Positions 13,727 through 21,718 of a stretch of 23,765 bases of DNA are shown piece after piece. This DNA is from SIG440 sp045579055. Its GTDB lineage: Bacteria; Bacillota; Clostridia; Monoglobales; Monoglobaceae. Under the pieces are notes generated by a model. The model made no database searches. It saw only the letters and a program-made list of their open reading frames with translations, and was not told where the DNA came from. The translations under genes were made by a program, and so were the position numbers. The stretch is from NCBI GenBank assembly GCA_045579055.1, contig JAZNLK010000114.1, forward strand, positions 1-23,765, read 5' to 3'. Within the stretch, counting starts at the first letter, position 1; every line of letters begins with the position of its first letter.

Positions 13727-15028
13727 CTAACATACGGACTTATCATCCGTTGTGGCTTTTTTCGACTGAGCTTTCTTTTTTGCCTTTAGGGCATCCCTGA
13801 CAACAGCCGGAGCAGCCTTTTCAGTTACACATTCCTTTGTGACTGTAACAGTATTTATCGAAGAATCCGACGGAATCTCAAACATAATATCCTGCATTAC
13901 TTCTTCAAGTATTGTTCTGAGACCTCTTGCCCCTGTATTTCGTTGAATAGCTTTGTCCGCAATAGCATCAACTGCTTCGTCAGAAACCTCAAGTTCAACA
14001 CCATCCATCTCAAAAAGCTTTTTATACTGTTTCACAAGCGCATTTTTTGGTTCTGTGAGAATCATCTTCAGTGCATTCTTATCCAGAGATTCAAGAGTTG
14101 TGATAACCGGAACACGACCAATAAACTCCGGAATAAGACCAAATTTCAACAAATCATCAGGAATAAGCTGTTTCAGTATATCCCCTCTATTTTTATCCTT
14201 CTTGCTTTCAACCTTGGCACCAAAGCCCAAAGCCTTTGAATTCACACGGCTTTCAATAATCTTGTCAATTCCTTCAAACGCACCGCCGCATATAAACAGA
14301 ATGTTTGTCGTATCAATTTGAATAAATTCCTGGTGGGGATGCTTTCTTCCACCCGTTGGCGGAACAGACGCAACCGTACCTTCAAGAATCTTCAAAAGGG
14401 TCTGCTGAACGCCTTCACCACTGACATCACGGGTAATAGACGGATTCTCGGACTTTCTTGAAATCTTGTCAATCTCATCAATGTAGATTATGCCTTTTTC
14501 AGCCTTGGGAATATCATAATCTGCCGCCTGAATAAGCTTCAGAAGAATATTTTCTACGTCTTCGCCCACATAGCCCGCTTCTGTCAATGATGTTGCATCA
14601 GCAATAACAAACGGAACATTCATCATCTTTGCAAGAGTTTGAGCAATAAACGTTTTACCAACACCCGTTGGTCCCAAAAGCAAAATATTGCTTTTCTGAA
14701 GCTCAATATCATCATTCTCACCATTGTAGCCTATGCGTTTATAGTGGTTGTAGATTGCAACAGAAAGAGCCTTTTTGGCAGAATCCTGACCCACAATATA
14801 ATCATCAAGAAATGCTTTGATTTCTTTAGGTTTGGGAAGCTCACCCATATCAGATTCGGTAATTTCAGGCTGAATATCGTCAAATTCATCCTCAACAATT
14901 TCAAAACACAAATCCACACACTCGTTACAAATATAGACACCGGGACCTTCAATAAGTTTTCTCACCTGGTCTTCGGTTTTTCCGCAAAACGAGCACCGAA
15001 TCTGTCTTATATCATTATTGTTTGACAT
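13727..15028 (-). CDS. clpX: ATP-dependent Clp protease ATPase subunit ClpX
   Basis: AAA+ unfoldase that feeds proteins into ClpP. The 433-residue protein starts with the C4 zinc-binding domain (Cys12, Cys15, Cys34, Cys37), used for adaptors and substrates. Walker A GPTGVGKT is at 119-126, Walker B is in IIYIDEIDKI, and the arginine-rich pore and sensor region is normal. The ClpP-docking loop is LGFGAK rather than IGFGA, a common variant. The C-terminal tail is Lys/Ala rich. AAAGGAG precedes the ATG, 29 bases after the clpP stop. Confidence 0.98.
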   Translation of the reverse strand: MSNNNDIRQIRCSFCGKTEDQVRKLIEGPGVYICNECVDLCFEIVEDEFDDIQPEITESDMGELPKPKEIKAFLDDYIVGQDSAKKALSVAIYNHYKRIGYNGENDDIELQKSNILLLGPTGVGKTFIAQTLAKMMNVPFVIADATSLTEAGYVGEDVENILLKLIQAADYDIPKAEKGIIYIDEIDKISRKSENPSITRDVSGEGVQQTLLKILEGTVASVPPTGGRKHPHQEFIQIDTTNILFICGGAFEGIDKIIESRVNSKALGFGAKVESKKDKNRGDILKQLIPDDLLKFGLIPEFIGRVPVITTLESLDKNALKMILTEPKNALVKQYKKLFEMDGVELEVSDEAVDAIADKAIQRNTGARGLRTILEEVMQDIMFEIPSDSSINTVTVTKECVTEKAAPAVVRDALKAKKKAQSKKATTDDKSVC

Positions 15029-15057
15029 AAACTGTCTCCTTTAAATCAAATAATTCT

Positions 15058-15645
15058 CTATCTTTTCTCAACAATTTTATCAATAAGACCGTACTTCAGA
15101 GCTTCTTCTGCGGACATAAAATTGTCACGTTCAGTATCCTTCTGAATCACTTCAAGAGGCTGACCTGTGTGTTCAGCAAGCATTTTGTTGAGCTTATCCT
15201 TCATTTTGATTATACGCTGTGCGTGAATCTGAATATCAGTTGCCTGACCCTGTGTTCCGCCAAGAGGCTGATGAATCATAATTTCGCTGTTGGGAAGAGC
15301 AAATCTCTTACCCTTTGCACCTGCAGACAAAAGGAATGCGCCCATGGATGCAGCCATACCAACACAAATTGTTGACACATCTGCCTTCGTGTATCTCATA
15401 GTGTCATAAATCGCCATACCTGCAGTGATTGAGCCTCCGGGGCTGTTGATATAAAGATTGATGTCCTTGTCTGGGTCTTCACTGTCAAGGAAAAGAAGCT
15501 GTGCAACCACAAGACTTGCTGTTGCATCATTAACTTCGTCTGACAAAAAGATTATTCTATCTTTCAGAAGACGAGAAAAGATATCATAAGATCTTTCGCC
15601 TCTGCTCGTCTGTTCAATTACATATGGAATCATTGCATCATACAT
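15058..15645 (-). CDS. clpP: ATP-dependent Clp protease proteolytic subunit ClpP
   Basis: Serine peptidase that forms the barrel of ClpXP/ClpAP. At 195 residues it is of normal length, with the catalytic triad Ser100 (GMAASMG), His125 (MIHQPLGG) and Asp174 (ERDNFMSA). The ATG at 15645 is chosen because GGAGG lies 8 bases upstream; the open frame runs 18 codons further up into the preceding hairpin but without a ribosome site. It sits between tig and clpX as in many Firmicutes. Because the N-terminus forms the axial gate, the start choice matters; the chosen one gives MYDAMIPYVIEQT, in line with known N-termini. Confidence 0.97.
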   Translation of the reverse strand: MYDAMIPYVIEQTSRGERSYDIFSRLLKDRIIFLSDEVNDATASLVVAQLLFLDSEDPDKDINLYINSPGGSITAGMAIYDTMRYTKADVSTICVGMAASMGAFLLSAGAKGKRFALPNSEIMIHQPLGGTQGQATDIQIHAQRIIKMKDKLNKMLAEHTGQPLEVIQKDTERDNFMSAEEALKYGLIDKIVEKR

Positions 15646-15697
15646 ACTATCTACCTCCAAATTTTCAACTTTTTTCGACATTGGTCTAAAAACAAGC

Positions 15698-15722
15698 AAG
15701 GTTAATCGAAATGATTAACCTT
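15698..15722 (-). terminator. Hairpin between tig and clpP, possible partial terminator
   Basis: Perfect 10-bp stem AAGGTTAATC / GATTAACCTT with a 5-base loop. On the minus strand it is followed by GCTTGTTTTTAG. It lies 16 bases after the tig stop. No separate clpP promoter is visible in the short gap, so it probably lowers rather than stops read-through. Confidence 0.6.
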
Positions 15723-15737
15723 AGCTTATAAGCAACA

Positions 15738-17012
15738 TTATTTAACTGCAGCGTTCTTAACAACAAAATCAATTGTTTTTTCAACAAGCTTGCTGTCTTT
15801 GATATCATCGACATTAACATACTTTTTGATATCTTCAACAGACATTTTGCTCTGTTCAGCCATCTTTTCGAGTTCCTTGTCAACATCCTTGTCGCTTACT
15901 TCGATGCCTTCAACCTTGGCAATCTTTTCAAGCACCAGTGATGTTTTAACCTTCTTTTCAGCATCAGGTCTGATCTGAGCCTTCATAGCATCAAGAGTTA
16001 CGCCTGTGTACTGAGCATACTGTTCGATGCTGATTCCCTGATACTGAAGCTGCATTGCAAAATCACGAATCTGGTTGTTAACTGCTGTTTCAAACATAGC
16101 TTCGGGAATATCAATTTCGGTGTTATTGCATATTGTTTCCAGAATTTTGTCTTCCAATTCTTTCTTAGCTCTATCTTTGTTCTTTTCCTTGAGCTTTTTG
16201 GAAATATCAGCCTTGAATTCTTCAAATGTGTCAAATTCACTGACATCCTTTGCAAATTCATCGTCAAGTTCGGGAAGTTCCTGAGCCTTGATTGCATTAA
16301 TCTTCACTTTGAACAATGCAGGCTTGCCCTTGAGATCCTCTGCATGGTATTCTTCAGGGAAGGTAACGTTTACTTCAACTTCTTCGCCAACATTCTTGCC
16401 AACAAGCTGATCTTCAAAACCGGGAATAAACTGACCTGAGCCAAGTTTGAGGACAAAGCTTTCACCCTTGCCGCCTTCAAATGCAACGCCATCGGTGAAG
16501 CCTTCGAAGTCAATGTTTACGGTGTCATCAAGCTTTGCAGCACGGTCTTCAACGTTAACCATTCTTGCATTTCTTTCACGAATCTTTTCGATTTCGCCCT
16601 TGATTTCCTTTTCGGTTGTTCTGTAAGTAACCTTTGCAACTTCAACATCTTTGTACTGACCAAGTTCGAAATCGGGCTTAACTGTTACTTTTGCGGTGAA
16701 AACAACGCCATCTTCTCTTGAAATTGATTTCACGTCGATTTCAGGCTGAGCAACTGCTTCAATGTTCTGTTCGTCAATTGCTTTATCATATGCATCAGGA
16801 AGAACGATGTTGACAGCGTCCTCAAAGAAAACTTCGCTGCCGTAATATCTTTCGATAATCTGACGGGGTGCTTTACCACGTCTGAAGCCCTGAATGTTGA
16901 TTTTGCCTACGTTCTGTCTGTAAGCTTTTTCAATAGCTGCTCTGAAATCTTCGCCGTTTACTGAAAACTCAAATTCTACAACATTTTTTTCTTTCTTTTC
17001 TACTGTACTCAT
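15738..17012 (-). CDS. tig: Trigger factor, ribosome-associated chaperone and prolyl isomerase
   Basis: Binds next to the ribosome exit tunnel and shields nascent chains. Domain order over 424 residues: an N-terminal ribosome-binding domain with the signature GFRRGKAPR at 42-50, an FKBP-type prolyl isomerase domain at about 155-245 (with FTDGVAFEGGKGESF and LGSGQFIPGFEDQLVG), and a helical C-terminal chaperone cradle rich in Lys/Glu. It heads the tig-clpP-clpX cluster, a frequent linkage of folding and degradation. Promoter at 17074-17102; GAGAGGA precedes the ATG. Confidence 0.97.
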   Translation of the reverse strand: MSTVEKKEKNVVEFEFSVNGEDFRAAIEKAYRQNVGKINIQGFRRGKAPRQIIERYYGSEVFFEDAVNIVLPDAYDKAIDEQNIEAVAQPEIDVKSISREDGVVFTAKVTVKPDFELGQYKDVEVAKVTYRTTEKEIKGEIEKIRERNARMVNVEDRAAKLDDTVNIDFEGFTDGVAFEGGKGESFVLKLGSGQFIPGFEDQLVGKNVGEEVEVNVTFPEEYHAEDLKGKPALFKVKINAIKAQELPELDDEFAKDVSEFDTFEEFKADISKKLKEKNKDRAKKELEDKILETICNNTEIDIPEAMFETAVNNQIRDFAMQLQYQGISIEQYAQYTGVTLDAMKAQIRPDAEKKVKTSLVLEKIAKVEGIEVSDKDVDKELEKMAEQSKMSVEDIKKYVNVDDIKDSKLVEKTIDFVVKNAAVK

Positions 17013-17073
17013 TTAAAACATTCCTCTCTGTACTTCTCAAGACATACTCGTCTATTATAATCATTTGCATAAC

Positions 17074-17102
17074 ATTATAACACAACAATTTCCAATTTAC
17101 AA
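17074..17102 (-). promoter_or_regulatory. Sigma-A promoter of tig
   Basis: Minus strand TTGTAA (17102-17097), 17 bases, TATAAT (17079-17074). A second TATAAT at 17059-17054 has a poor -35 and could be a minor start. No CIRCE-type or CtsR-type repeat was seen. The rest of the interval to 17271 holds no gene. Confidence 0.75.
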
Positions 17103-17271
17103 TAGGCATTTTAATATTTTTTAACCGAATTTCACCGGTATTTTTATGCATTATTATGTATTACGACCAAATTCGCACATATATTACATATACATAGCCT
17201 TGCAAGCACGATTTCCGAACACAAAAACTGCTGCTTTTTCAACACATGACTTATATGTCAAATTCGCCAAA

Positions 17272-17964
17272 CTAAAGCTTTACAGGTGTAAAGTCCACAA
17301 AATCTCCTGCCACAAGTCGAAGATTTATACCGTTAACATCACCTTCTACTGCATTTTTATGTGCATACGAATGGAGATGTCCGTAAACGCAGATATCCAC
17401 ATCATAATTTCTCATTATTTCAAGAAATCCGTTCTCTTCGCCCTGACGGTCAAATGGCGGATAATGAATCCCCACAATCAGCCGTTCTTTTTTTAGTTTC
17501 AATGCTTCTTCGAGGGTAAGTATCAATCTCTTTTTCTCACGGTCAATAATTCTTTCGTCATCCTCATCATTATTTTCCTGCACAGACCATCCCCTTGTTC
17601 CGCAAATTGCTGCGTCTTCAAAAGCCATTGCCGTATTATTCAATATTTTTATTGTATCAAACTGATTTTCCGCAAGAAATTCTTCCATTTTTTTCAGGGT
17701 TGTCCACCAATAATCATGGTTGCCCTTTATAATCACTTTTCTTCCCGAAAGGTCATTTATAAACTTAAAATCATCATAAGCTTCGGACAAATATGTAGCC
17801 CAGGATACATCACCGGGGATAATCACCAAATCGTCATTGGATACGGTGCTTTGCCAGTTTTCCTTGATTCGCTCCGTATAGTTCTCCCATTTTGGTCCAA
17901 AAACATCCATCGGTTTATCTGCCCCGAAAGACAAATGTAAATCTGCAAGTGCATAAATTGCCAC
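17272..17964 (-). CDS. Calcineurin-like metallophosphoesterase
   Basis: A 230-residue cytoplasmic phosphoesterase of the calcineurin superfamily with the full two-metal set: D8-L-H10, GD at 51-52, GNHD at 81-84, a later His in VGIHYPP, and GHLH near residue 180. The GTG at 17964 is chosen because AAAGGAGG lies 9 bases upstream and the mature family N-terminus (IYALADLHL) begins there; longer versions run into the thrC terminator. The substrate cannot be told from sequence. It follows thrC at about 60 bases with a hairpin between and no clear own promoter, so expression may come from read-through. Confidence 0.88.
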   Translation of the reverse strand: MAIYALADLHLSFGADKPMDVFGPKWENYTERIKENWQSTVSNDDLVIIPGDVSWATYLSEAYDDFKFINDLSGRKVIIKGNHDYWWTTLKKMEEFLAENQFDTIKILNNTAMAFEDAAICGTRGWSVQENNDEDDERIIDREKKRLILTLEEALKLKKERLIVGIHYPPFDRQGEENGFLEIMRNYDVDICVYGHLHSYAHKNAVEGDVNGINLRLVAGDFVDFTPVKL

Positions 17965-17990
17965 AAAACACCACCTCCTTTTTTTCTCTA

Positions 17991-18022
17991 AAATGCGGCT
18001 CACGGATAACGTGAGCCGCATT
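17991..18022 (-). terminator. Terminator hairpin after thrC
   Basis: 12-bp stem AATGCGGCTCAC / GTGAGCCGCATT with a 7-base loop, starting 4 bases beyond the thrC stop. The minus-strand U-tract is only TTTT before AGAG, so some read-through into the phosphoesterase gene is plausible. Confidence 0.75.
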
Positions 18023-18026
18023 GCAA

Positions 18027-19526
18027 TTATTTGCTGATAAACTTGCTTACTGTGTCAAGCAGTTCAGTTTTGTCGCATACGTTTTCAAATCTCTTTTTCT
18101 TGGTCTTGAGTGTACCCAAGGATGCAGGAATTTCCATTCCTGAAGCCTTTTTAAGGATATCAAGAAGTTCGAAATCATCCTTACCACAGATTTCTTCATC
18201 CTTGCCAAGAGCAGAAAGAACACTCTGGTTAAATTTAAAAGGACTTGCAGTTGATGCGATTACCGTAGCTGTGTTATCTCCTGTTTCCGCCTTATATTGC
18301 TTGTATACATCAATAGCAACAGCTGTGTGAGTATCAACAGTATAGTCGTACTCGTTGTTAGTTTTGAAGATACATTCTTTTGTGAAATAGTCGTCACAGA
18401 AGCCTGCCCAGAAAAGCTTTGATATCTTTTTCTTTACATCCGCAGTAACTTTATATTCACCCTTCTCCTTCAAGTCAGACATCCACTTTGAAACCTTCTT
18501 GTCATCATTATCGCACAAATCAAAGAGAAGTCTTTCAAGATTACTGGAAATCAAAATATCCATTGAGGGTGAAATTGTTGTGTGGAACTCACGATTCTTG
18601 TTATATTCACCTGTTTTGATAAACTCGGTCAGAACATTGTTTGCATTTGATGCACAAATAAGTTTGTTCACCGGAAGACCCATACGCATTGCATAATACG
18701 CAGCAAGAATGTTCCCAAAATTTCCCGTTGGAACACAGATATTTATTTTGTCACCGAGTTCAATTTCGCCACATTCAACCATATCGCAATAAGCTGAAAC
18801 ATAGTATACAATCTGAGGAACAAGTCTTCCCCAGTTGATTGAGTTTGCAGATGACATAACGCAGTTATTCTTTGCAAAATCAGCATTTGCTTTTTCATCG
18901 GTAAATATTGTCTTTACACCCGACTGTGCATCGTCAAAGTTACCTTTGATGCCCGAAACAAAAACATTCTTTCCTTCCTGAGTTATCATCTGAAGCTTCT
19001 GAATATTGCTTACGCCTTCACTTGGATAAAAAACAATAATTTTTGTTCCTTCAACGTCTTTAAAGCCTTCGAGTGCAGCTTTTCCGGTGTCACCGGAAGT
19101 TGCAACAAGAATAACAACCGTTTTGTCCTCACCGGTCTTCTGCATTGATTTTGTCAGAAGGTGCGGAAGAATCTGAAGTGCCATATCCTTGAATGCACAG
19201 GTAGGACCGTGCCACAGTTCAAGAACATTATATTCATCATCAATATTAACCAGCGGAGCCGGATGCTCGGTATCGAATTTTCCGCCGCCGTAAGCATTTT
19301 CAGCACACTCCCGGATTTCTTTTACCAAAAAGTCCGTAAGGTACTTTTTGAGAACAAAAACCGCACGTTCAATGTAGTCTTTTTTTGCGAGTTTGCCGAT
19401 TTCTTCAAGAGTAATCTGCGGAATCTGTTCAGGGACAAAAAGACCGCCTTCTTCAGACAAACCCTTTTTAATTGCAGCAGCCGATTTAACTCTTATGCCG
19501 CTGTTTCTGGTACTCATATACTGCAT
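18027..19526 (-). CDS. thrC: Threonine synthase
   Basis: Pyridoxal-phosphate enzyme converting O-phosphohomoserine to threonine. The 499-residue length and the N-terminus MQYMSTRNSG fit the longer bacterial/fungal-type ThrC. The Schiff-base lysine is Lys113 in GPTCAFKDMALQ; the phosphate-binding loop ATSGDTGKAALEGF and the PTGNFGNILAAYYA segment are intact. No hom or thrB gene is next to it, and no T-box or threonine leader peptide was seen in the 156 bases upstream. GAAAGG lies about 12 bases before the ATG, rather far; the family N-terminus supports this start. Confidence 0.96.
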   Translation of the reverse strand: MQYMSTRNSGIRVKSAAAIKKGLSEEGGLFVPEQIPQITLEEIGKLAKKDYIERAVFVLKKYLTDFLVKEIRECAENAYGGGKFDTEHPAPLVNIDDEYNVLELWHGPTCAFKDMALQILPHLLTKSMQKTGEDKTVVILVATSGDTGKAALEGFKDVEGTKIIVFYPSEGVSNIQKLQMITQEGKNVFVSGIKGNFDDAQSGVKTIFTDEKANADFAKNNCVMSSANSINWGRLVPQIVYYVSAYCDMVECGEIELGDKINICVPTGNFGNILAAYYAMRMGLPVNKLICASNANNVLTEFIKTGEYNKNREFHTTISPSMDILISSNLERLLFDLCDNDDKKVSKWMSDLKEKGEYKVTADVKKKISKLFWAGFCDDYFTKECIFKTNNEYDYTVDTHTAVAIDVYKQYKAETGDNTATVIASTASPFKFNQSVLSALGKDEEICGKDDFELLDILKKASGMEIPASLGTLKTKKKRFENVCDKTELLDTVSKFISK

Positions 19527-19601
19527 AATTTTTTACAGCCTTTCTAATTGAATTTCCGACATAATCCATCAAAATTTGACGTCGGATTTAAAACACAGAA
19601 A

Positions 19602-19639
19602 GGAGCAAAGTCGATTTTATATACAAAACCGACCGCTCC
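19602..19639. repeat. Long hairpin between the P-loop gene and thrC
   Basis: GGAGC pairs with GCTCC, enclosing GTCG-A-TTTT / AAAA-C-CGAC around an ATATAC loop. A second short pair, TCCGAC/GTCGGA, lies at about 19556-19586. As there is no U-tract it is not a simple terminator. In the minus direction it would lie downstream of the P-loop gene and in the thrC leader. Confidence 0.5.
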
Positions 19640-19682
19640 CCTCAGATTGTCACGTTGTCGTCTTTGCCATCCCACCAGCAGA

Positions 19683-20096
19683 TTAAGCCATATACTTCTT
19701 AACCAAATCTGTTGCCTCGGATGCATCAGCACTGACCATCAGTGTGAATGATGTATCAAACTTTTCTTCGAGCTTTTCTATTGCAGAAATAAGTTCATCT
19801 ATGCTTGCCATTGATTCCGCCGGAACACTCTTGAATACACTGTCAATAAATATATGTGTAACGTCAAAATCCTGAGCAATTATTCCGCTGAGGAGACCCA
19901 CAAACATATCAAAATTCTTTATATCAAACTGTTCAGTGTTAATCATTCTGACCTTTCTGTCAATATCATGCATAAGGCGATTACCTTCTGTAATGCATAC
20001 AACGTTACCCTTTTCAAGAGCCAATGCTCCGTTAACGTCATTAATCAAGTTTTTGGTTTTGCCTGTGCCTTTGAGGCCAATGTGAATTTTAATCAT
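19683..20096 (-). CDS. Small P-loop protein of unknown function
   Basis: A 137-residue soluble protein. It begins with a Walker A motif, GLKGTGKT at 7-14, and has a likely Walker B, THIFIDSVF, in the middle. The fold looks like a minimal RecA/AAA-type core without further domains. The C-terminal half has a charged helix (ELISAIEKLEEKF) and a strand TLMVSADAS. I do not recognise a specific family; similar small NTPases occur in clostridial genomes as hypotheticals. GAAGGGCGG precedes the ATG. It has its own promoter at 20156-20184 and a leader hairpin at 20124-20141, so it is a single-gene unit between pgi and thrC. Confidence 0.75.
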   Translation of the reverse strand: MIKIHIGLKGTGKTKNLINDVNGALALEKGNVVCITEGNRLMHDIDRKVRMINTEQFDIKNFDMFVGLLSGIIAQDFDVTHIFIDSVFKSVPAESMASIDELISAIEKLEEKFDTSFTLMVSADASEATDLVKKYMA

Positions 20097-20123
20097 AAGC
20101 TATACCGCCCTTCTTTATATTTG

Positions 20124-20141
20124 AATACACCTGAGTGTATT
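20124..20141. other. Short leader hairpin of the P-loop gene
   Basis: 7-bp stem AATACAC / GTGTATT with a CTGA loop. It is followed by a T-run on the plus strand, but no plus-strand gene ends here, so a role in the minus-strand leader is more likely. Confidence 0.35.
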
Positions 20142-20155
20142 TTTTCCTTATCATA

Positions 20156-20184
20156 AGTATATCATAGATTTTCCAATTTAACAA
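20156..20184 (-). promoter_or_regulatory. Sigma-A promoter of the P-loop gene
   Basis: Minus strand TTGTTA (20184-20179), 17 bases, TATACT (20161-20156), just after the end of pgi. Confidence 0.75.
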
Positions 20185-20197
20185 TACTTTTTTTCAA

Positions 20198-21532
20198 TTA
20201 TTTTAATCTTTTTTCAAGTTCTTCTTTTTCTGCCTCATATCCCGGTTTTCCAAGCAGTGCAAACATATTCTTTTTATAGCTTTCAACACCGGGCTGATTG
20301 AAGGGATTAACCCCAAGCATATATCCGCTGATGCCGCATGCTTTCTCAAAGAAATAGAAAAGCTGACCGAGCGTATATTCATCAAGAGCAGCAAGCTTGA
20401 TTACAAGATTGGGAACTCCTCCGTCTGTATGTGCAAGCAAAGTACCTTCGAAAGCCTTTTTGTTTACGAAATCAACAGTTTTGCCGCTGAGGAAGTTGAG
20501 ACCATCAACGTTTTCGGGATCTGTGCCCACAACTATATCTTCCTTTGAATTTTCAACATAAAGAACCGTTTCAAAAATATTTCTGAGACCGTCCTGGATG
20601 TACTGACCCATTGAATGTAAGTCGGTGGAGAAGCTTGCCCCTGCCGGGAAAATACCCTTTTGATCCTTGCCTTCACTTTCGCCGTAAAGCTGTTTCCACC
20701 ATTCAATGAAATACTGCAATTCAGGCTCGTAGTTCACAAGCATTTCAATATTCTTGCCTTTTCTATGGAGAATATTTCTTATTGCCGCATACATATAACA
20801 GTCGTTTTCAAACACATCGTCACCGGCATATATATCCATAGCATCACGAGCACCTGCCATAAGTTTGTCAATATCTGCACCGCAAACAGCAATTGGGAGC
20901 AATCCCACAGCAGTAAGAACCGAGAATCTTCCTCCCACATCATCAGGAACAACAAAGGTTTCGTAGCCTTCTTTGTCAGCAAGATTTTTAAGTGCACCCT
21001 TTGCCTTGTCGGTTGTGGCATAAATACGTTTCTTTGCTTCTTCCTTGCCGTATTTGGTTTCAAGATATTCCTTAAAAATACGAAACGCAATCGCAGGTTC
21101 AGTTGTTGTTCCGGACTTTGAAATGATATTCACTGAAACATCCTTACCCTCAATTGACTTCAGAAGCCCGTTGATATAGTTGGGACTTATGCTGTTGCCC
21201 GCAAAGAAAATCTGTGTTTTTGATGTATAGTTATAGAAAGGACCTGTAAGAAAATCAATTGCCGCTTTAGCACCTAAGTATGAACCACCAATTCCGATAA
21301 CAATGAGAACATCGGAATCTTTTTTAATTTTTTCGGCAGCCGCCTTTATTCTGGCAAATTCTTCCTTATCATAGTCCTGCGGAAGGCTCACCCATCCCAA
21401 AAAGTCATTGCCTGCACCTGTTTTATTATGCAGTGCGTTGTGTGCCGCCTTCACTTGTTCTTTAACGTTAACAATTTCCTCTTCTCTCAAAAAACCTAAT
21501 GCGGTTTTGTAATCAAATGTAATATTCTTCAT
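20198..21532 (-). CDS. pgi: Glucose-6-phosphate isomerase
   Basis: Interconverts glucose 6-phosphate and fructose 6-phosphate in glycolysis and gluconeogenesis. At 444 residues it is the compact bacterial type (about 450). It has two SIS sugar-phosphate domains: VIGIGGSYLGAKAAIDFL near residue 80, the phosphate loop ISKSGTTTEPAIAFR near 140, GGRFSVLTAVGLLPIA near 205, and the C-terminal catalytic-lysine region GVESYKKNMF. ACAGGAG precedes the ATG and the promoter is at 21565-21593. Confidence 0.97.
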   Translation of the reverse strand: MKNITFDYKTALGFLREEEIVNVKEQVKAAHNALHNKTGAGNDFLGWVSLPQDYDKEEFARIKAAAEKIKKDSDVLIVIGIGGSYLGAKAAIDFLTGPFYNYTSKTQIFFAGNSISPNYINGLLKSIEGKDVSVNIISKSGTTTEPAIAFRIFKEYLETKYGKEEAKKRIYATTDKAKGALKNLADKEGYETFVVPDDVGGRFSVLTAVGLLPIAVCGADIDKLMAGARDAMDIYAGDDVFENDCYMYAAIRNILHRKGKNIEMLVNYEPELQYFIEWWKQLYGESEGKDQKGIFPAGASFSTDLHSMGQYIQDGLRNIFETVLYVENSKEDIVVGTDPENVDGLNFLSGKTVDFVNKKAFEGTLLAHTDGGVPNLVIKLAALDEYTLGQLFYFFEKACGISGYMLGVNPFNQPGVESYKKNMFALLGKPGYEAEKEELEKRLK

Positions 21533-21564
21533 TTATAAAACTCCTGTCATTATTTGATAAAAAC

Positions 21565-21593
21565 ATTTTACCATATATTCTCAAATATTTCAA
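21565..21593 (-). promoter_or_regulatory. Promoter of pgi
   Basis: Minus strand TTGAAA (21593-21588), 17 bases, TAAAAT (21570-21565) with an extended TGG before the -10. It is divergent from spoIIGA. Confidence 0.7.
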
Positions 21594-21658
21594 TATGTTT
21601 TTTTAATAAATCAACGTCAATACTCCTCATTTTTTTACATTTGTAATCTACTTCTTGT

Positions 21659-21689
21659 GACAAAATATTTGCGGACAAAATGGTATAAT
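21659..21689 (+). promoter_or_regulatory. spoIIGA promoter region with repeated GACAAAAT
   Basis: TATAAT at 21684-21689 with an extended TGG; no good -35 at the normal distance. GACAAAAT occurs twice (from 21659 and from 21674, 15 bases apart). The complement ATTTTGTC resembles the left part of the Spo0A box (TTTTGTCGAA). Spo0A-driven control with an atypical -35 is known for spoIIG in Bacillus subtilis; here it is inference. Confidence 0.5.
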
Positions 21690-21718
21690 CAAAATATAAA
21701 ATTGAAAGGATGTTTGCC

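Noticed and set aside
13943..14321. Antisense frames opposite clpX
   Set aside because: clpX is certain; these have no ribosome sites and random composition.
19544..19751. Frames on both strands between thrC and the P-loop gene
   Set aside because: They overlap the real P-loop gene end and lie over the hairpins; no ribosome sites seen. A repeat-derived frame cannot be fully excluded.
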